Below are positions 58,972 to 64,000 of a DNA stretch of 64,000 bases, in pieces. This DNA is from Scylla paramamosain (lineage: Eukaryota > Arthropoda > Malacostraca > Decapoda > Portunidae), in the NCBI RefSeq assembly GCF_035594125.1, contig NC_087197.1, positions 6,939,852-7,003,851 of the forward strand, in the 5' to 3' direction. Position 1 is the stretch's first letter. Each line of letters starts with the position of its first letter. A model generated the notes under the pieces. It was not told the DNA's origin and did no database searches. It saw only the letters and a list, made by a program, of their open reading frames with translations. The position numbers and the translations under genes were made by a program.

Positions 58972-61900
58972 GAGGAGGCAGTAGGCATCTGCCAAAATGA
59001 TAATTACTCCCAGTGAGGTCTAAAGCACTGGATCAGAGGGTGCTGTGAAATTATCATTAAACCCAGCTGTGACCTTACTGAACGTTTCCTTTTGTGTCTC
59101 ACAACAACTCTCTTCCTCCACACAAAACTACAAGCATCTAATAACACACACACCCTTCACTCAAAATTTCAAAATTCATTGCGACTCCTTCCCTAGCCTC
59201 GAAGTCCCCATCTAGGGAAGGGACCACAAGTGTCCCCAGGTCGGACTGCCCTTCTGACAACAACCCTAAATGTCTTGACACCCCCCTCAACTTTTTCTTA
59301 ATTAACTTCTGCAACATTCGTGGTCTAAGATCTAATTTTCAATCTGTAAAACACCACCTCTCCTCTTCTAAACCGTGTCTTCTTTTCCTCACTGAAACTC
59401 AGGTGTCTGAGGCAACTGACAGTAGCTCCTTTTCTGTTCCCTCCTACTTTCTCTATCTTCATTTTCGATCCAAAGCTGGATATTGTGTTTATGTGCGCAC
59501 CGACTTAACCTGCTCTCTTGCCCATGCTCTTGAATCTTCAGAGTTTTCCACCATCTGGCTATGACTACAGAGTCACTCTCAAACTAAATTTATCTCTCAC
59601 CTAACTCCTCTGACTATAAGAAATTCTTTGACTACTTAACTTCCAAAGTAGAGCACATTCTGGCTCTCTTCCTTTTTGCAGAGATCTCCATTCTTGGAGA
59701 CTTTGATGTTCACTACCAGCTTTGGTTTTTCTCTACCTTCACTGATCATCCTGGTGAACTAGCCTTCAGCTTTGCTATCCTCCATGACCTAGAGCAATTG
59801 GTGCAGCACCCTACTTCCATTCCTGACTGTCTTGGAGATATGCCTATTCTTGACCTTTTCGTAACCTCTAATCCTTCTGCTTATGCTGTCACCCTCTCTT
59901 CTCCGTTGGGCACCTCCGACCACAATCTCATACCTGTATCTTGTCCTGTTGCTCCAATCCGTCTTCATGATACCCCTAAGCGAAGGTGCCTCTGGCGTTT
60001 TGCCTCTGTTAGTTTACCGAACCTGAGGAGGTATTTTGCTGATTTTCCTTGGAATGACTACTGCTCCCATGTCAGAGACCTGTCTTTGTGTGCTGAATGC
60101 ATAACAGAGGTGATAGTTTCTGGCATGGAGGCATACAATTCTCACTCTTTTTCTCGACCTAAACCTTCCAAAACTTGGTTTAACACAGCTTGTGTTCATG
60201 GTGTACATGATAGAGAGGTGGACCACAAAACATACTTAAGCCTTCCATCACCAGAATCTCATGCATTTTATATTTCTGCCCAGAACCATGCCAAGTCTGT
60301 TCTCCAGCTAGCCATAAACTCCTTCATTTACAAAAAATGTCAAAATCTTTCAAGATCTAACTCTCCTCATGGCTTCTGGCATCTAGCCAAAAATATCTCT
60401 AATAACTTTGCTTCTTCTTCTTTCCCTCCTGTATTTCAACCAGATGGCACCACTGCTATCACATCTATTTCTAAAGCTGAACTCTTTGCTCAAACTTTTG
60501 CTAAAACTCTATCTTGGACAATTCTGGGCTTGTTCCTTCCTCTTTTCCACACTCTAACTACTTCATACTACCTATTACAATTCTTTGTAATGATGTTTTC
60601 CATGCCCTCGCTGACTTAAACCCTTGGAAGGCTTATGGACCTGATGGGGTCCCCTTATTGTTCTCCGAAACTGTGCCTCCGTGCTTGCACCTTGCCTAGT
60701 CAAACTCTTTCAGCTCTGTCTGTCAACATCTACCTTTCGTTCTTGCTGGAAATTTGTCTACATTCAGCCTGTTCCTAAAAAGGGTGACCGTTCTAATCCC
60801 TCAAACTACCGCCCTATTGCTTTAATTTCCTGCCTATATAAAGTTTTTGAATCTATCCTCAACAGGAAGATTCTTAAACATCTGTCACTTCACAACCTTC
60901 TGTCTGATCGCCAGTTTGGGTTCCGTCAAGGGCGCTCTACTGGTGATCTTGTGGCTTTCCTTACTGAGTATTGGTCATTCTCTTTTAGTGATTTTGGTGA
61001 AACTTTTGCTGTTGCCTTGGACATATCAAAAGCTTTTGATAGAGTCTAGCACAAAGCTTTGATTTCCAAACTACCCTCCTACAGTTTCTATCCTCCTCTC
61101 TGTAACTTCATCTCAAGTTTTCTTTCTGACCATTCTATTGCTGTTGTGGTAGACGGTCACTGTTCTCCTAAATCAGCGGTGGTGTTCCTCAGGGTTCTGT
61201 CCTGTCAGCTACTCTCTTCTTATTATTCATCAATGACCTTCTAAGCCAAACTTCTTGTCCTATTACTCCTATGTTGATGATACCACCCTGCATTTTTCTG
61301 TGTCTTTTCATAGATGTCCAACCCTTCAGGAAGTAAACATTTAACACAGGGAAGCTACAGAATGCCCGACTTCTGATCTTTCTAAAATTTCTGTTTGGGG
61401 TAGAGCAAATTTGGTATTGTTCAATGCCTCAAAAACTCAATTTCTCCATCTATCAACTCAGCACAACCTTCCAGACAACTATCCCTTCTTCCTCAATGAC
61501 AATCAACTGTCCCCTCTTCTACACTGAACATCCTTGGTCTGTCCTTTACTTATAATCTGAACTGGAAACTTCGCATCTCATCTCTAGCTAAAACAGCATC
61601 TATGAATTAAGGCGTTCTGAGATGTCTCCGTCAGTTTTTCTCACTCCCCCAGCTACTAACTCTGCACAAGGGCCTTATCTGCCCACGTATGGAGTATGCT
61701 TCACATGTCTGGGGGGTTCCATTCATACCACTCTTCTAGACAGGGTGGAACCAAAAGCTTTTCATCTCATCAACTCCTCTTCTCTAACTGACTGTCTTCA
61801 GTATCTCTCTCATCGCTGCAATGTTGCATCTCTAGCTGTCTTCTACCTTTATTTTTATGGTAACTGGTCTTCTGATCTTGCTAACTGCATGCCTCCCCTC

Positions 61901-62206
61901 CTCCCGCAGCCTTGCTGCACAAGACTTTCTTCTTTCTCTCACCTATATTCTGTCCTCCCCTCTAATGTAAGAGTTACCATAACCAGTATTCTTAATCATT
62001 CATCCCTTTCTTTGGTAAACTCTGGAACTCCCTGCCTGCTTCTATATTTCCACCTTCCTATGACTTGAATTCCTTCAAGAGGGAGGTTTCAAGACACTTG
62101 TCCTTCAGTTTTTGACTACCACTTTGGACCCTTTTCTGGGACTGGCATTTCAGTGGGATTTTTGTTGCCCTTGGACAGTGTCCCTCCTACATAAAAAAAA
62201 AAAAAA
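58972..62206 (+). mobile_element. Family-B LINE (plus), 5'-complete, decayed
   Basis: It starts at the family 5' end (AGAGGAGGCAGTAGGCATC) and ends in 13 A at 62193-62206. The ORF is broken: endonuclease from about 59200 ([22 protein letters not shown]), GDFDVH in place of [13 protein letters not shown], a linker open at 59798-60619, reverse transcriptase in 60681-61049 ([43 protein letters not shown] then TAG), a YVDD-like box near 61270, and a C-terminal domain at 61622-62068. It is inserted in family-A copy 6. Confidence 0.85.
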
Positions 62207-63050
62207 TGTTTCTATAGAAAAGCTTTACATATGTGCACTATATTCTTTTCAAAGTTCCTTTCTTCTCTTCTTTTCCTAAGATATTAATTTCTTACTTTTT
62301 TATAATCTCTATTCCCTTTATTCCACTGCTTCTTCACCTTTTTTCCATGTCTTGCCCTTGTCCCTTTTTCCCTTCCCACATCTAGCATTATACCAACTAT
62401 GCCTACTCATTTTCACTTTGTACGTTGGTACAAATTTAAACACTTCCTCTTTGTACGTATTTAACAGTGCTTCACATTTTGTCTGTACTTCCTTGTCTTA
62501 CAACAGCCTATCCCACTTTATAATTCCATAAAGTTTTTTAGGTTCTTTAAAATTTACCTTTGCATAGTTTAGTCTGCCATTTCTGTATTTTTTCGAATCC
62601 TTTACTGTTATCGCTTCTAATTTAATCCCTATTACAGTATGATAACTTCCAAATGGGGGCAGTTACGTCATATTTTGCCTAGATTCCTGTAAACACTAGG
62701 TCAAACATTGAAGGTTGCTCTTCTCCTCTGTATCTTGTAGCTTCGTCTACCCATTGCTCTAAAGTATTCACCATTTCTAATTGTATTATCTCTTCATATC
62801 ATAAATCTACACCCTCCCCTAGTTCCAACTCCTCCCAATTAACATTCTTTCAATTAAAGTCATCCATGAGCAACACCTTATTTGTTTTTCTGATCATATT
62901 TTCCAAGCATTTCCATAATTCTTGCATCTTATACTCTTTTGTCTTTCATATATTTGTCTTGGGTGGTATATGTGACAATAATCTTTCTCTTTTTCTTTTC
63001 ACTGCCTTTAACTACTGTATCACAGTTTTTTATACCTAAGGGGAGACTTT

Positions 63051-64000
63051 ATACTAATTCTCCCTGAAAATCTCTCATGGACACTTCACTCACCTTGTTT
63101 TGAAAAGCACATTACAAGCCACTCAGTCAGAAGGTCCAGAAAATTCAGTGAAACATGAATATTGTGCAATAATTATGTCAAACCCAAGCAGAGGGTTAGA
63201 TTTAGTAGAAGCAAGTAGGGAATAGGAATATTCTAGAAAGATTAAGTAGTGCGGAAGCATGTCATGGCCAGTCACCACCTGCCAAGCTAGGGGCACAGTG
63301 ATATCGACACCTTGTTGGCATCCACTCCACCACCCTCACCCTCCCTCTGACTCCGACCTGTAACCAGTCAAGAGGTGGACCCTGATTTCCCACAGTGGTG
63401 ACTACATTCTCCTGAGAAGCAACCAGCAGAGGTGACACCCAACATTCCCCTGAAGGGCATCAAGGAGGGACCAAGTGGACAAGGCAGCTGGATGAGGTCA
63501 ACCCAGGTCATCCTGGGGATTGCAAGGTAACACCACATGGACACCATGGGGCTGTGAGGGACCACCAGGGCTGCCTAGAGACCTGTTCCTTAACACCATT
63601 ACTTCTACTCCTGCTGTGTCTTCTCTGCAGACAAGTCTTTGTGGTCGTGTGGCCAGCCCACCCACCATTCACCTAGACCCTGACCTGCCTACAGCCACTA
63701 TGCAAACATCCACTCTCTACAAAGAGACAGACTAGCACTCTGGGATCTTTGGTGTTTAGTTAGTTAGCTAGCTAGATGGTGCTGCCCCAAAAAGGGGATT
63801 TGAATAGATAAGAATCCTCCTCGGTCTGTTTTTTTTTTTTAGTGTTATCTTTTTTTCTGTGACCTCGAGAGTGTTTAGTAAAAGTATTTATTTCTTTATT
63901 GATTTTTTAACTTAAGCCAGTAACTGATTTTTTTTTTTTCTTTTAGTCAACTGTTAGGAATACTTATTTATTATATTTTATTTATTTATTTATTTATTTA
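63051..64000. other. Unassigned terminal region
   Basis: Positions 63240-63750 are more GC-rich, with Pro/Thr-like codons in several frames but no domain. A tandem TTAG/CTAG patch lies at about 63758-63774, and T-rich runs and an ATTT repeat close the window at 63960-64000. It could be the leader of another retroelement, which cannot be decided here. Confidence 0.4.

Larger units (their letters stand above)
52979..63050 (-). mobile_element. Family-A LINE, copy 6, split by two insertions
   Basis: The 3' repeat (reversed CTAGGTAA form) is at 52979. Parts in gene order: about 63050-62207 (endonuclease and linker, degraded), 58960-58388 (reverse transcriptase start: DLDVRKAMGPDGVSAWVLKE, ITDKQFGFGEK) and 54120-52979 (FDTVPHMSLV, then the active-site region, then the C-terminal domain). 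The gaps are filled by a plus-strand family-B LINE and by the 54143-58305 composite block. The active-site box is destroyed by a 25-bp tandem repeat. It is heavily decayed. Confidence 0.78.

Noticed and set aside
63368..63735. Short frames in the GC-rich terminal block
   Set aside because: No recognisable domain; overlapping frames on both strands are equally open.

Overview
The window is eukaryotic nuclear DNA. It is AT-rich, packed with di- to tetranucleotide microsatellites and dominated by nested, mostly broken transposable elements. Several related non-LTR retrotransposon families (LINEs), a Pao/BEL LTR element, a piggyBac element, a tRNA-Val-derived SINE and long TA/GA/CA arrays together suggest a decapod crustacean, perhaps a crab. 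That taxonomic call is an inference from repeat style, not from a marker gene. I saw no prokaryotic operon, CRISPR array or virus-like region.

Layout. Positions 1-5.5 kb hold LINE scraps, microsatellites and two weak exon candidates (2882, 4172). From 5.5 to 20.35 kb there is one plus-strand LINE of family A (ORF1 coiled coil; ORF2 endonuclease-reverse transcriptase; 3' end made of an AACTAGGTAAATAC-type repeat). It is split by a GC-rich LINE (family C, 5857-8972) inside ORF1 and by a Pao/BEL element with 529/528-bp LTRs (11281-19110) inside the reverse transcriptase. A SINE (20347-20673) and two more broken family-A copies follow, to 23.2 kb. From 24.2 to 29.3 kb two family-B LINE copies are nested in opposite orientations. 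From 29.3 to 40.3 kb a minus-strand LINE (family D, with a PHD-finger ORF1) carries a piggyBac element (30471-38893). The piggyBac carries a family-A LINE, and that carries a family-B LINE: four levels of nesting.

From 40.39 to 52.41 kb lie seven short exon-like segments on the plus strand, each with an AG acceptor and a GT donor, whose reading phases agree at all six junctions. I read them as part of one host gene whose product I do not recognise. Its introns contain a Mutator-like transposase remnant, a pogo/Tigger-type fragment, a candidate terminal-inverted-repeat element, several microsatellites and another family-A LINE. If the exon candidates at 2882 and 4172 belong to the same gene, the whole 4.2-40.4 kb transposon block is one intron.

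From 52.98 to about 63.05 kb a minus-strand family-A LINE is split by two further insertions. One is a 5'-complete plus-strand family-B copy (58972-62206). The other is a composite block (about 54143-58305) made of a nearly full-length family-B LINE with an uninterrupted 979-residue ORF, joined to about 880 bp of GC-rich sequence bracketed by two pieces resembling the 28S rRNA gene at the R2 insertion site. The last kilobase is unassigned.

The most useful points for follow-up are the 28S/R2-site composite, the host gene with both ends of one exon copied into its flanking introns, the precise nested insertions that can be checked by in-silico excision, and the clustered inverted motif near the piggyBac 5' region.
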